In this document: in pieces, positions 8,905-17,708 of the stretch | Layout: each line of letters opens with the position of its first letter | Position numbering within the stretch: the first letter of the stretch is position 1 | Assembly (NCBI RefSeq): GCF_003315205.1 | Contig: NZ_QNRR01000002.1 | Coordinates: 1,094,857-1,158,856 of the forward strand | Reading direction: 5' to 3' | Source of the DNA: Roseimicrobium gellanilyticum | GTDB taxonomy: Bacteria > Verrucomicrobiota > Verrucomicrobiia > Verrucomicrobiales > Verrucomicrobiaceae | Length of the DNA stretch: 64,000 nucleotides | Translations under genes and position numbers: made by a program | The notes under the pieces: generated by a model | Told to the model about the DNA's origin: nothing | The model's database searches: none | What the model saw: the letters and a program-made list of their open reading frames with translations, nothing else

Positions 8905-9876
8905 ATGGAACTCTACCAACTCCGCACCTTTCTTACCGTCGCAGAGGAGGGTCATCTGACTCGGGCTGCGGAGAAGCTTTTCACCAGCCAGCCGGCGGTG
9001 AGCGGGCAAATTCGAGCTCTGGAGGATGAGTTGGGCATGAAGCTCTTCGAGCGCAGCTCACGCGGCATGCAGCTCACCCAGGCGGGCAAGGCCCTGTGCG
9101 AACAAGCACGGCGCGTGGTGAATGCGGCACGCGACTTCAAACACAGCGCCGATGGCCTGCGCGGAGCCGTCTCCGGTGAACTCGTTCTGGGCCTGAACAA
9201 CCGTCCGGAGATCCTGCGACTCATGGAGGTGCTGCAGGAGCTCACGCTGCGGCATGCGGATCTCCGCTACGAGCTGGTCAATGGAAGCAGCGGCGTGATC
9301 ATTCAGGGTTTGGAGGAAGGCAGCATCTCGATTGGTTTCTTCGAGGGGCAATGTGAAAGCCCGAAGATCACCCACCATGAGCTGGACACCATCGAGCTAT
9401 GCCTCGCTGCTCCCGCCGAGTGGGCGGAGGAACTGTCCACGCCCGATTGGAAGGCGCTGGAAAGCAAGCCGTGGATCTTTGTCTCACCCATGTGCTCCTA
9501 CTTCCGGACCATCCAGCACATCTGCCGCGAACAAGGTCTGCAGATCGCCCCACGCTTCCGGGTGAATGAAGAGCTGACGGTACTCAATCTCGTGGCGGAA
9601 GGACTCGGTGTCACCCTCTTGGCCAAACGCCAGATTGAATTGCACCAGTTTGAGGGACGCGTGGTTCCCCTGCCCCACTTCCGTGCCGTGGTGCCACTCA
9701 GTCTGGGCTACCTCACCGAGCGCGCCAATGACCCGGCCATCATGGCCGTGCGCGACACGGTGCTGGATGTGTGGGGCAAGCCCATGGGCACAAACGCGCC
9801 TCTGGTCCCACCATCCCGCCGCGGCGCCCAAACGACGACGTCCACGACCAATTCTTCCAACCTTCGCAGGCAATGA
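8905..9876 (+). CDS. LysR-family transcriptional regulator
   Basis: A 323-residue protein. Residues 1-60 form the LysR winged helix-turn-helix (MELYQLRTFLTVAEEGHLTR, AAEKLFTSQPAVSGQIRALE, LGMKLFERSSRGMQLTQAG). Residues 90-295 form the periplasmic-binding-like effector domain. I chose the ATG at 8905 because the LysR domain starts exactly there; the frame stays open for 39 codons upstream, but that stretch matches nothing. The stop overlaps the start of the DUF2917 gene (ATGA), so the two are translationally coupled. LysR proteins usually regulate a divergently placed target gene; none is apparent here, so the target is unknown. The C-terminal 30 residues are Thr/Ser-rich and probably disordered. 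Confidence 0.93.
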   Translation: MELYQLRTFLTVAEEGHLTRAAEKLFTSQPAVSGQIRALEDELGMKLFERSSRGMQLTQAGKALCEQARRVVNAARDFKHSADGLRGAVSGELVLGLNNRPEILRLMEVLQELTLRHADLRYELVNGSSGVIIQGLEEGSISIGFFEGQCESPKITHHELDTIELCLAAPAEWAEELSTPDWKALESKPWIFVSPMCSYFRTIQHICREQGLQIAPRFRVNEELTVLNLVAEGLGVTLLAKRQIELHQFEGRVVPLPHFRAVVPLSLGYLTERANDPAIMAVRDTVLDVWGKPMGTNAPLVPPSRRGAQTTTSTTNSSNLRRQ

Positions 9877-10214
9877 CCATGAGAGCTTCACTTTGGTTTG
9901 ATGAGGCGACACTGGATCGCGGAGCCGCAGATTCTGCAAGTAGCCGTACTCGTCCCGCAGAATCATCCAGGCGACCGGCACCTCGGACGCCTGCGGTGCA
10001 ACTGGAGCGCGGCTGCATCTTTAGCAGGCCGTTGGAAGAAGGAGAATGCGTGTCTGTGATGGTCACCACCGGCCATGCATGGATTACCATGGAATGCGAT
10101 GTGAGGGATCACGTTCTCGCTGCCAATGACGAACGCGTGTTCGCCGGGCCAGGACTGCTTGTGATCGAAGGTCTGGAGCAGGGAGCGCGGCTTCAATTGA
10201 AGAGCGCTTCCTAG
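9873..10214 (+). CDS. DUF2917-family protein
   Basis: A 113-residue protein. The first 35 residues are variable and Ser/Arg/Pro-rich. The rest has the DUF2917 pattern of a small cupin-like beta barrel: an initial L-x-x-G segment (VQLERGCIFSRPL), a V-T-x-G-x-A-W-I-T segment (VMVTTGHAWITME), then DVRDHVLAANDERVFAGPGL and LLVIEGLE. Pairing of DUF2917 genes with regulators is familiar to me from proteobacteria, but no biochemical function is established. I chose the ATG that overlaps the LysR stop; ATG 9879 is an alternative. Confidence 0.8.
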   Translation: MTMRASLWFDEATLDRGAADSASSRTRPAESSRRPAPRTPAVQLERGCIFSRPLEEGECVSVMVTTGHAWITMECDVRDHVLAANDERVFAGPGLLVIEGLEQGARLQLKSAS

Positions 10215-10255
10215 ACACCTCGGAGACTGGGGAGGCGAACACCCTTCACGCATTC

Positions 10256-10810
10256 CTACAAAGCCGGGCGCGCTGTTTCTGGCAATATGTGAAGAGGTTC
10301 ATTCTCCCGCCTCGCCCGGATCTCGGGAATGGCATGTGCGCATTTGTCGGGCAGGCGGCTTTTCACAGCTGGCAAAAAGGTCCTGGCAAACCAGGCCTCG
10401 CGAACCGGCGCCCAGAAGTAGCGCATTTCTGTTTCCGCATTCCGGGCCGTTGCCATGGCCTTACCACTCATCTCTTTCTCATGCGCGTAGGTCCCACCCG
10501 GTGGAATGACCACGCCGTTCCCCGTAGTTCCCTTTAACTGGCAGAAGTACGACACCGGCTTGTTCGCCGCGTGCAAGGTGCCACCGTAGTAGACCACGGG
10601 ATACTTCGAGATATTCTCCACGCGGAGTTCCACAGGCGATTGCTTCCTGGCAATCTCGTCCGGTGACGGGCGGTCCATGTGAAAGCGCAGGGGATTCCTC
10701 TCCCGCCACGGTAGATATTCAAGGATACCCCATGACCCCACGCAGAGGAGCAGCGCAAGAAGCGGGATCCACCTGTGGCCGTACGTCATGGAGCCGAGGA
10801 CCTTCAACAT
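10256..10810 (-). CDS. Membrane-anchored hypothetical protein
   Basis: A 184-residue protein with a single N-terminal anchor (about 14-32: IPLLALLLCVGSWGILEYL). The extracytoplasmic domain may be immunoglobulin-like: residues 60-110 include SPVELRVENISKYPVVYYGG and VVIPPGGTYAHEKE, the layout seen in small beta-sandwich domains that follow a membrane anchor. A decayed second copy of this gene lies directly upstream (10892-11306). ATG 10789 is an alternative start. Function unknown. It converges with the DUF2917 gene. Confidence 0.68.
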   Translation of the reverse strand: MLKVLGSMTYGHRWIPLLALLLCVGSWGILEYLPWRERNPLRFHMDRPSPDEIARKQSPVELRVENISKYPVVYYGGTLHAANKPVSYFCQLKGTTGNGVVIPPGGTYAHEKEMSGKAMATARNAETEMRYFWAPVREAWFARTFLPAVKSRLPDKCAHAIPEIRARRENEPLHILPETARPAL

Positions 10811-10891
10811 GCCAGATATCTCACACGGTACGCAGCCTGATCAGTGAACTTTCACGCGCACAGCGGCCCGCAAGCCACATGCTGCGGGACA

Positions 10892-11306
10892 TCACGAGGG
10901 TTCTCGCCTTTCATGGACTGGCGCCTGAAGGGACTGATACTCCCGTCTCCACCGGATGTCGGGCAGCTCATTCACCCTAGTCTGGGCCAGGCACCGTCCC
11001 ATCGTGGGGAGAAAGGTCCTTGCGCACCATCTCACCTTTCGGCGCCCACTGATAGCATGTCCACATCCTCGAATCACGAACCAGTCCCAGAAAACCGTTC
11101 CTCAACCCTTCACGACGCACGTATGCTCCACCAAGCTTGATGATAACGCCAGCGCCGTTGCTTCTCGCATCGAATAGTACCATGAGGATTCATGTCCTGC
11201 CTGCCCTGCAAGTGGATGGAGGTATTAAAGCAGGCAGATACTCAAGGACCCCCAGCAGAGCGGTGCACAGGAGCAGGACAAGGAGTGAAATGCACTTGAT
11301 GGTCCG
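10892..11306 (-). pseudogene. Decayed copy of the 10256-10810 gene
   Basis: Three minus-strand pieces in different frames line up in order with the neighbouring protein. (a) About 11306-11225: a membrane segment reading LLVLLLCTALLGVLEYLP, matching LLALLLCVGSWGILEYLP. (b) 11183-about 11020: NGAGVIIKLGGAYVRREG and CYQWAP, matching NGVVIPPGGTYAHEKE and RYFWAP. (c) About 11050-10892: CARTFLP and VNELPDIRWRREYQSL, matching FARTFLP and HAIPEIRARRENEPL. The frame changes twice, an in-frame TGA precedes piece (a), and about 60 codons present in the intact gene are missing between (a) and (b). This is a frameshifted, internally deleted duplicate. Confidence 0.75.
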
Positions 11307-11539
11307 TGTTCATGGGATTGCGAGCCAATCTTCTCACTTCACGAGGGCAAAGAAGCGCCTCCGCGACGCCCTGCTTACGCCATGCGTTTTTACCTTACAG
11401 TCAGATAATTTTTTACGACAAATTGTAAAAAATCGTTGCATTTCCTTTCAGGAAATGTTTCTCCTTGCACTACTAGGTGCAGACAACTCGCCAGGTTCAT
11501 CTCACGCGGAGTGTGCTGACACCTTGACTCACCATCATC
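11307..11539. promoter_or_regulatory. Upstream region of the beta-barrel gene with a perfect inverted repeat
   Basis: AT-rich region ahead of the secreted barrel-like protein gene. It contains a perfect inverted repeat, ATTTTTTAC at 11408-11416 and GTAAAAAAT at 11425-11433 with 8 bases between, which looks like an operator for a dimeric regulator. A smaller hairpin (TTTCC, loop, GGAAA) lies at about 11441-11455. No gene is seen here. Confidence 0.5.
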
Positions 11540-12949
11540 ATGAGAACTACGCTCCAACTTTGTGCGTCGGTCCTGCTCACTCTCGGACTCAGTGGAATTC
11601 CCACCAGTCTCTCCGCAGAGGAACAGGTGAAAATCACCATCGAGAAGGATGGCACCAAAACAACCTATGAGGTGCCCAAGTGGAAGGCCGATGCCATCAT
11701 CCACGGCTACAGTCTCAAAGCTTCCGACAGCGCACCAGCCGCGAGAAGTCGAGCAACGGGGAGAGCCGCACCTACGGCTGAGGCTTCCGCGATGAGAGCG
11801 GGCCCGTCTACTGGCGGCCAACCCACCGCTGAGCCATCACTCCTGGGAATACCGTTGGATGCGGCGCCTCTGAGGACAGGGCGCTCCATCACAGCTGGTG
11901 CTGCGGCAATGGAAGACAGTTCGGCTGCCATGGCCCGCTTCCAACCTGGCTTCCGCGCTCAAGTCATCGAGCCCCCGCTCGATGCTGCCCTCGTAGCGAA
12001 TCCGAGGGGCGGACCGGACTCGCCAATGATGCCCTACCCTGCGCCCAATGAGCCGGCGCGTGAGCAGCAAGGATTCCTTGGAGCTCTGCGGCTTCGGGCG
12101 GCATGGGACCCCCAGAAGATTTTCCAGTGGAACGCGGAAGAACTCCAATGGTACGAAGATGAATCCGCCCTCGACTCCAACGGGGCGGAATTTGGATGGA
12201 CCCAGAACAGGCTGACCGACGATGAAAGCTGGACAGCCAAGGGCGTGCTCTTTTACCCGATGCTGTTCAACTCAAAACCGACCAGACAATTTGTGCTGGT
12301 GCCAAGCATTGAGTTCAACCGGGACACTTCCACCGATGGCACGCCGAATGAGGTCAACTCGCTGTATGGGCGGCTGGGGATCGACATCAATTTCCTGGAC
12401 ATTAGGGAAGCAGACGTCCAGGGCTTCATCATGCGTGCCGCCATTGGCTATCAAACAGACTTTGATTTTGAAAGCGGCCAGTGGATTCTCGAAGTACACC
12501 CCATCGAGATGGTCAATGAGAAATACGGTATTGGCACTTTTGCCTCACGCGATGACCGCAGTGGATGGGTGATGCCGGGCGCACTGCGTCAAAAAGTCGT
12601 GATCACTCCCATTGTCTCTCTGGCCTCCGTTGAAGACATCGGGAACAAGATCCTGCTAGGAGAACTGGACGACACATACGGCACCGTGGGTGTCAAAGCC
12701 AGCTTGGATTTCGAACTGGCGTTCCTTCCGAAACCCTTCAACACCACCAAGATTGGAGCGGAGGGACGCTGGTGGACCACCCTCGGAGGCAACGAAGAGA
12801 GCTACAGTTACATTGATGCCCACATCGAAATCCCCTTCTTTGGTTCATCAGATCAGCTTACTTTGAAGGCATTCTATCGCGAGGGTGATACTCCCGACAC
12901 GCTTGAGGAAGTCGATTTGTTCGGAGCCGTCATCACCGCAAAATTCTAG
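11540..12949 (+). CDS. Secreted outer-membrane beta-barrel-like protein
   Basis: A 469-residue protein with a clear signal peptide (MRTTLQLCASVLLTLGLSGI, cleaved near SLSA-EE). Residues 27-50 may form a short helical or beta domain (EEQVKITIEKDGTKTTYEVP). Residues 60-150 are a low-complexity Ala/Pro/Arg/Ser linker. The C-terminal 300 residues alternate amphipathic beta strands and turns (for example QFVLVPSIEFNRD, QGFIMRAAIGYQTDFDF, IGAEGRWWTTLGGN) and the protein ends in Phe, the usual terminal residue of Gram-negative outer-membrane barrels. I infer an outer-membrane protein. The ligand is unknown. Confidence 0.7.
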   Translation: MRTTLQLCASVLLTLGLSGIPTSLSAEEQVKITIEKDGTKTTYEVPKWKADAIIHGYSLKASDSAPAARSRATGRAAPTAEASAMRAGPSTGGQPTAEPSLLGIPLDAAPLRTGRSITAGAAAMEDSSAAMARFQPGFRAQVIEPPLDAALVANPRGGPDSPMMPYPAPNEPAREQQGFLGALRLRAAWDPQKIFQWNAEELQWYEDESALDSNGAEFGWTQNRLTDDESWTAKGVLFYPMLFNSKPTRQFVLVPSIEFNRDTSTDGTPNEVNSLYGRLGIDINFLDIREADVQGFIMRAAIGYQTDFDFESGQWILEVHPIEMVNEKYGIGTFASRDDRSGWVMPGALRQKVVITPIVSLASVEDIGNKILLGELDDTYGTVGVKASLDFELAFLPKPFNTTKIGAEGRWWTTLGGNEESYSYIDAHIEIPFFGSSDQLTLKAFYREGDTPDTLEEVDLFGAVITAKF

Positions 12950-12959
12950 GATGAAGATC

Positions 12960-12982
12960 GGGGGCATTCTTAGAATGTCCCC
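12960..12982. terminator. Weak hairpin terminator after the barrel gene
   Basis: An 11-bp stem with one mismatch (GGGGGCATTCT paired with AGAATGTCCCC) about 10 bases after the stop codon. It is followed by a moderately T-rich ATTCATTTCC rather than a clean T run. Confidence 0.45.
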
Positions 12983-13029
12983 GGATTCATTTCCACACAC
13001 TACGCGACCGCCGTCGAACAAAAAGCCTT

Positions 13030-13674
13030 ATGAACGGACGAGCTCAACGATTGAAATGGTCGGCCATTTGCCAAGCAACCATCGTGGTCGTGGCGAGCGT
13101 CACACTAGCTGCGTGCAAGTCTCCTGGCGTGAATAGGGTTTCCGCGCCTGGAGGATGGGGGAAGTATGTCGGAACCATCCGAACGGAATGGCAGCCAGAC
13201 GGTCGGGACATGCGTCTGCTGGAAGATGTGCACTACATTGCGGGGGATGGACGAAACTGGCCCGCGTTGAAAGGCAGCACCATCAATGGAGCCTCCATTC
13301 CCAAGGCCTTCTGGTGCACCGTGGGAGGACCGTACGAGGGAGCATATCGGGAAGCATCAGTCTTCCATGACATCGCGTGCGACGAGAAGAAGGCACGGTG
13401 GCAGGACGTCCATCGCATGTTCTACACAGGCATGCGATGCTCCGGTGTCTCCGAATCAAAGTCGAAGGTGATGTACACCGCCGTCTATCGCTTTGGCCCA
13501 CGCTGGCCGGAACCTGGAACCGCGAGATCCTCAGCAAGAATGGCTGCTTTCTTGCCTGCTCGCCAGCCCACGGAAGCAGAGGCGCATGCTGTGGAGGAAT
13601 GGGTGGAGCGACGGAATCCAAGTCTCGAGGAGATCGAAAGAACGACGGCTATTCCCGGAGCGCCCGGTCCTTGA
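13030..13674 (+). CDS. DUF1353-domain lipoprotein
   Basis: A 214-residue protein. A hydrophobic segment (ATIVVVASVTLAAC) ending in a lipobox Cys (about 29) marks a lipoprotein. Residues 80-150 carry the DUF1353 signature: GASIPKAFWCTVGGPYEGAY, then a His-Asp pair in SVFHDIACD, then a helical DVHRMFYTGMRCSGV. DUF1353 proteins are found in phage and bacterial accessory regions and have no proven activity. The conserved His-Asp suggests an enzymatic or metal-binding site (inference). The C-terminal 50 residues are charged and probably helical. It converges with parE. Confidence 0.75.
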   Translation: MNGRAQRLKWSAICQATIVVVASVTLAACKSPGVNRVSAPGGWGKYVGTIRTEWQPDGRDMRLLEDVHYIAGDGRNWPALKGSTINGASIPKAFWCTVGGPYEGAYREASVFHDIACDEKKARWQDVHRMFYTGMRCSGVSESKSKVMYTAVYRFGPRWPEPGTARSSARMAAFLPARQPTEAEAHAVEEWVERRNPSLEEIERTTAIPGAPGP

Positions 13675-13711
13675 TCGCGGCCCCAGCACCCAGGCAGGCG
13701 AACACAAGCCT

Positions 13712-15673
13712 TCAAAACGGCGCCATGAGGGAGGGATCCGTGGCGGCGTCCTTGGCTTTCTTCTTCTGCTTGGCGGCGAAGGCGGCGTCGCTGGTGGGGT
13801 CGAGATTTTCCTCCTCCTTCTCGGCCTCGTCTTCGACCATATCGAGCTCCACGCGGAGGTTTTGGACGATGTACTCCTGGCGCTCGGGCGTGTTCTTGCC
13901 CATGTAGAAGGAGAGCAGCTCTTTGATATTCTTGTGCTCGGGCATGAGCACGGGCTCAAGACGCATCTTGGGTCCGATGAAGTGCTTGAACTCATCGGGT
14001 GAGATTTCACCCAGACCTTTGAAGCGGGTAATTTCCGGATTACGGCCGAGTTTCGCGATGGCCTTTTTCTTCTCTTCCTCGCTGTAGCAGTAGATGGTTT
14101 CCTTCTTGTTGCGCACGCGGAAGAGCGGCGTGGTGAGGACGTGCACGTGCCCGCGGCGGATGACTTCCGGGAAGAACTGCAGGAAGAACGTGATCATCAG
14201 CAGACGGATGTGCATGCCGTCCACATCCGCATCGGTCGCGAGGATGATGTGGTTGTAGCGCAGTTCTTCGAGGTCCTCCTCGATATTCAGCGCGTGCTGG
14301 AGCAGGTTGAACTCCTCGTTCTCATAGCACACCTTGCGCGTGAGGCCGAAGCAGTTGAGCGGCTTTCCACGAAGACTGAAGACCGCCTGGGTATTCACAT
14401 CGCGGCTCTTGGTGATGCTGCCGCTGGCGCTGTCACCTTCCGTGATGAACAGGGTGCTGGACTCGCGCTGCTTGTCCTTCGTGTCAAAGTGCACACGGCA
14501 GTCGCGCAACTTCTTATTGTGCAGCTTGGCCCGGCGGGCGTTCTCACGCGCCACCTTCTGGATGCCGCTGATCTCCTTGCGCTCCTTTTCGTTCGCCTGG
14601 ATTTTCTCCAGCCACGCCTTCGCCACAGCAGCGTTCTTGTGGAGGAAGTTGTCCAGCTCCTTGGTGATGGTGTTGACGATGTGCGTGCGCAGATTGCGCC
14701 CGTTCGGCTCCATCACGTTGCTGCCGAGCTTGGTCTTGGTCTGCGACTCGAAGACGGGCTCCTGCACCTTCACACTCACGGCGCCGACGACGCTGTTACG
14801 CACGTCCGCGGGGTCGAACTGCTTGTTGAAGAAGGTGCGAGCCTCCTGCACCAGCGCTTCACGGAAGGCCGCGAGGTGTGTGCCCCCCTGCGTGGTGTAC
14901 TGGCCATTTACGAAGCTGTACACTTCCTCGCCGTAGCTGGTGGCGTGGGTGAAGGCGCACTCGATATCCTTGCCTTCCAGATGGATGACGGGATAGAGCG
15001 GCTCTTCGGTGAGCTTTGCCGCCACGAGGTCCATGAGACCGTCCTTGCTGCGGAACTTTTCACCGTTCAGCGTGAGCGTAAGACCCGGGTTCAGCCAGGA
15101 GTAGTAGCGCAGCATCTCCCGCACAAAGTCCAGGCGGAAGGCGTAGTCCGACTCGAAGCAGGTATTGTCCGCGTGGAAGGTCACTCGTGTGCCGCTGTTC
15201 TCGGAAGAATCCTTGGGATTCTTCATGTCCTTGACCACCTCGCCCTTGGAGAAGGTGATCTCGCGCATCTTGCCTTCGCGGAAGGCAGCAATGTCAAAGC
15301 GATCGCTCAGGGCGTTCACCGCCTTGATACCCACGCCATTCAAGCCCACGCTGCGCTGGAAGGCATCGCTGTCGTACTTGGCCCCCGTGTTGATCTGGGA
15401 GGCGCACTCCATGAGCTTGCCCAGCGGGATGCCACGGCCGTAGTCGCGCACGGTGACGAGGTTGTCCTCAATGGTGATCTCAATCTCCTTGCCGAAGCCC
15501 ATGGCGTGCTCGTCGATGCAGTTATCGAGCACTTCCTTGAGCAGCACGTAGATGCCATCCTCCGGTGCCGAGCCATCGCCCAGCTTGCCGATGTACATCC
15601 CCGGGCGCAGGCGGATGTGCTGGCGCCAATCGAGGGACTTGATGGAATCTTCGGTGTAGTTGTGCTCGGCCAT
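13712..15673 (-). CDS. parE: DNA topoisomerase IV subunit B (ParE-type)
   Basis: A 653-residue GHKL-ATPase topoisomerase subunit. The ATPase site is seen in [10 protein letters not shown] (Glu/Asn for Mg-ATP), the VRDYGRGIP segment and [14 protein letters not shown]. The transducer domain follows. The TOPRIM domain has the acidic EGDSASGS and the DADVDGMHI metal motif, with a [11 protein letters not shown] segment downstream. The length matches ParE/GyrB without the Gram-negative insert. The C-terminal 50 residues are acidic and Lys-rich. It pairs with ParC (3132-5135). I call it ParE because the partner is ParC-type, but a distinction from GyrB on sequence alone is not absolute. Confidence 0.9.
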   Translation of the reverse strand: MAEHNYTEDSIKSLDWRQHIRLRPGMYIGKLGDGSAPEDGIYVLLKEVLDNCIDEHAMGFGKEIEITIEDNLVTVRDYGRGIPLGKLMECASQINTGAKYDSDAFQRSVGLNGVGIKAVNALSDRFDIAAFREGKMREITFSKGEVVKDMKNPKDSSENSGTRVTFHADNTCFESDYAFRLDFVREMLRYYSWLNPGLTLTLNGEKFRSKDGLMDLVAAKLTEEPLYPVIHLEGKDIECAFTHATSYGEEVYSFVNGQYTTQGGTHLAAFREALVQEARTFFNKQFDPADVRNSVVGAVSVKVQEPVFESQTKTKLGSNVMEPNGRNLRTHIVNTITKELDNFLHKNAAVAKAWLEKIQANEKERKEISGIQKVARENARRAKLHNKKLRDCRVHFDTKDKQRESSTLFITEGDSASGSITKSRDVNTQAVFSLRGKPLNCFGLTRKVCYENEEFNLLQHALNIEEDLEELRYNHIILATDADVDGMHIRLLMITFFLQFFPEVIRRGHVHVLTTPLFRVRNKKETIYCYSEEEKKKAIAKLGRNPEITRFKGLGEISPDEFKHFIGPKMRLEPVLMPEHKNIKELLSFYMGKNTPERQEYIVQNLRVELDMVEDEAEKEEENLDPTSDAAFAAKQKKKAKDAATDPSLMAPF

Positions 15674-15889
15674 GGGGGGGCGGAAGAGTGAAAAGGGATA
15701 AGTGAAAAGAGAAAAGGGGGCTGCGGTGAGCAGGGGGCTTAATTAGGGAGTCTTAAGCTTCCGGAAGGAATACTTGGGAATGGTACCCGGGTCAACCTTG
15801 GAGGGCGGCAGCGGTGCCATCCAGACCTTGATCTCTGGACCTAAACAGGCTTCCCTATCGACTTGTTGGCCAACGTTTTTCGGGCAAAT

Positions 15890-16942
15890 ATGGAGTCTCG
15901 CACAGATCATCTTTCGTCCGAACAGAAAAGAAAGTACGCCGACGCTGTTCGCGAGTTCCGCCGAATCTTTTCTGAGAAGGTATGCATGGCCAAAGGCACC
16001 GACTGTTCCGGCACTATGGTCCGCTCACACACCGTGTCCCGCGCACGCTACCTCTCGATCGTAGCCGAAGAGAACCATGTACTTCAATGGCAGCATTCGC
16101 CATGGGCAAAGACCAAAGAGGAGGTGATCACCCTTCAACCTACAGGGATAAACGTTGCCTCCACGTTCAACGGTTTTTGCAGTCATCATGACACACAACT
16201 ATTTCAAGAAATTGACAATGCTCCGTTCTGCGCCACCTACTCGCAGATCTTTGCTCAAGTATTTAGGGCACATGCTAGAGAACTCTACTGTAAGCAAGCG
16301 CAGATCCTCTCGTATCCCGACCCCGCGGACATCGCCGACTTCCACGGCCTAGAGAATCCTGAAAACTATGCACGGGGACCCTTAGCTGAGCTTGAATCCA
16401 CAAGCATGGACGTCGGTCTTAGGGACACCATTTTGCATCATGAACGCTTGCAAGCCATTCAAAACGCCAAGGAATACCACCGGCTTCGCTCGTGTGTTAT
16501 TCCACTCTCTGGAACACCCGTCATTTCGACGGCTGGAGCATTCTTTCCGGATTTCAATGCAACGGGGAAACAACTTCAAGATTTCACTGACCTCCAATCA
16601 GTCTTGAATTCGGTTCACTTTAGTATACTTCCCACGGAAACCGGCGCATACGCAGTGTTCTCGTTTCTGGATACCGAAGCCATAGGTCCTGAAAATTTTG
16701 TATTCAGCGTCATCGAGCACAAAAACTTGACCGACATGTTGTTGTGGGTTGCTTTTACTTACATCGAGAACACTCATGTAAGACCTTCATGGTGGAACGC
16801 ACTCGGGAAAGTACAGCAAGACGCCATCAAAACGGCAATGGGTTACAATATGGATATCCGCGACCCTCGCCTTATGACCATCGCCGAGTACCCAAACCTC
16901 GGTTTCACCAATCAAATGGCAGGCAAACCATTTTGGCTTTGA
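15890..16942 (+). CDS. Lower-GC accessory protein with a Cys/His zinc-binding-like signature
   Basis: A 350-residue protein I do not recognise by name. The N-terminal 120 residues hold an ordered set of likely metal ligands: CMAKGTDC (C-x6-C), then SHTVSR and an ENHV segment, then GFCSHHD (C-x2-H). This is reminiscent of a treble-clef or HNH-like zinc fold. The remaining 230 residues are alpha/beta with no motif I can place. Base composition is clearly lower than the neighbours: two 60-base stretches counted gave 42% and 45% GC, against about 60% nearby. I chose the ATG at 15890; a TTG nine codons upstream is open too. The gene sits alone between parE and a secreted protein. Acquisition by transfer, perhaps as a defence gene, is inference. 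Confidence 0.7.
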   Translation: MESRTDHLSSEQKRKYADAVREFRRIFSEKVCMAKGTDCSGTMVRSHTVSRARYLSIVAEENHVLQWQHSPWAKTKEEVITLQPTGINVASTFNGFCSHHDTQLFQEIDNAPFCATYSQIFAQVFRAHARELYCKQAQILSYPDPADIADFHGLENPENYARGPLAELESTSMDVGLRDTILHHERLQAIQNAKEYHRLRSCVIPLSGTPVISTAGAFFPDFNATGKQLQDFTDLQSVLNSVHFSILPTETGAYAVFSFLDTEAIGPENFVFSVIEHKNLTDMLLWVAFTYIENTHVRPSWWNALGKVQQDAIKTAMGYNMDIRDPRLMTIAEYPNLGFTNQMAGKPFWL

Positions 16943-17090
16943 CCTCCTTTGGAAACTGAAGTCCTACGGCTCTACGTCGAGCGCCCTTCGCGAAACCTCT
17001 TTCAGAGCATTTCATCTGTTGCTCATCAACACCTCTGTTTCCCTTGAGCAAGCGTACCCCAAGCGTCACCAAACTCTCAACCAATTACCT

Positions 17091-17654
17091 ATGAAGCTGC
17101 TTTGCCCTCGTATCGTTCATGTCGCCACGGTGGCGTTCGTTTGTGTCCTTTCCGTCACACACGCGTGCGCCCAAGGGGAGCCCACCGGTGGCCGCCCGGA
17201 TCTGCTGACGAATGCAGGTTTTGAGAATGGGATGGATGGATGGACTTTCGGCTGCCACCAGAAAAAGGGCGAGGCTGCGTTGGACACAGAGGTGAAGCGC
17301 AACGGCAATGCGAGCCTCCGCATCACCAATGCGGGCGGTGATGACAGCTTCCTGAAGCAGGCCGTGAAGATCAAGCCCAAGACGCGCTATCGTCTCTCCG
17401 GCTACATCAAGACGAAGGATGTGGTGGTGAAAGGTGGCCAGGCGGCGACGCTTGCTCTTGAGGGTGGCTTTGAGTCCAGTGACTCGGTGAAGGGCACCAA
17501 CTCGTGGAAGAAGTTCGACTTCGAGTTCGACTCTGCCGCGCTGGAAACCGCAAAGGTGGGCCCCCGGCTCGGAGGTCACTCCAGCATGGCTGTGGGCACG
17601 GCGTGGTATGATGACCTGAAGTTGATTGAGCTGGGGCCTTCGAGGAATCGGTAA
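17091..17654 (+). CDS. Secreted CBM-like (galactose-binding-fold) protein
   Basis: A 187-residue protein from the ATG at 17091. A signal peptide is followed by the typical start of a carbohydrate-binding module family 4/9-like jelly roll: LLTNAGFENGMDGWTF, then RNGNASLRITNAGGDD, a YRLSGYIKTKDV strand pair, NSWKKFDFEFDSAA, and the closing WYDDLKLIEL. The N-x-G-F-E-x-G-x-x-x-W pattern and closing W-x-D-D-x-x-L are characteristic of that fold. There is no catalytic domain. It may bind polysaccharide at the cell surface, but the ligand is unknown. The frame upstream of the ATG lacks a plausible signal peptide start. Confidence 0.8.
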   Translation: MKLLCPRIVHVATVAFVCVLSVTHACAQGEPTGGRPDLLTNAGFENGMDGWTFGCHQKKGEAALDTEVKRNGNASLRITNAGGDDSFLKQAVKIKPKTRYRLSGYIKTKDVVVKGGQAATLALEGGFESSDSVKGTNSWKKFDFEFDSAALETAKVGPRLGGHSSMAVGTAWYDDLKLIELGPSRNR

Positions 17655-17708
17655 TCGCGCCTCACAATCACTCATCCCAGGTTATCCTTCCATCCCACAG
17701 ACACTTTT

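Noticed and set aside
9771-9872. Upstream extension of the DUF2917 gene
   Set aside because: It overlaps the LysR coding sequence. The ATG overlapping the LysR stop gives a compact family-length protein.
14141-15691. Long plus-strand open frame opposite parE (516 codons)
   Set aside because: It is antisense to a gene with clear GHKL and TOPRIM motifs. Its composition (Val/Leu/His/Arg-rich with no domain) is that of a shadow frame in high-GC DNA.
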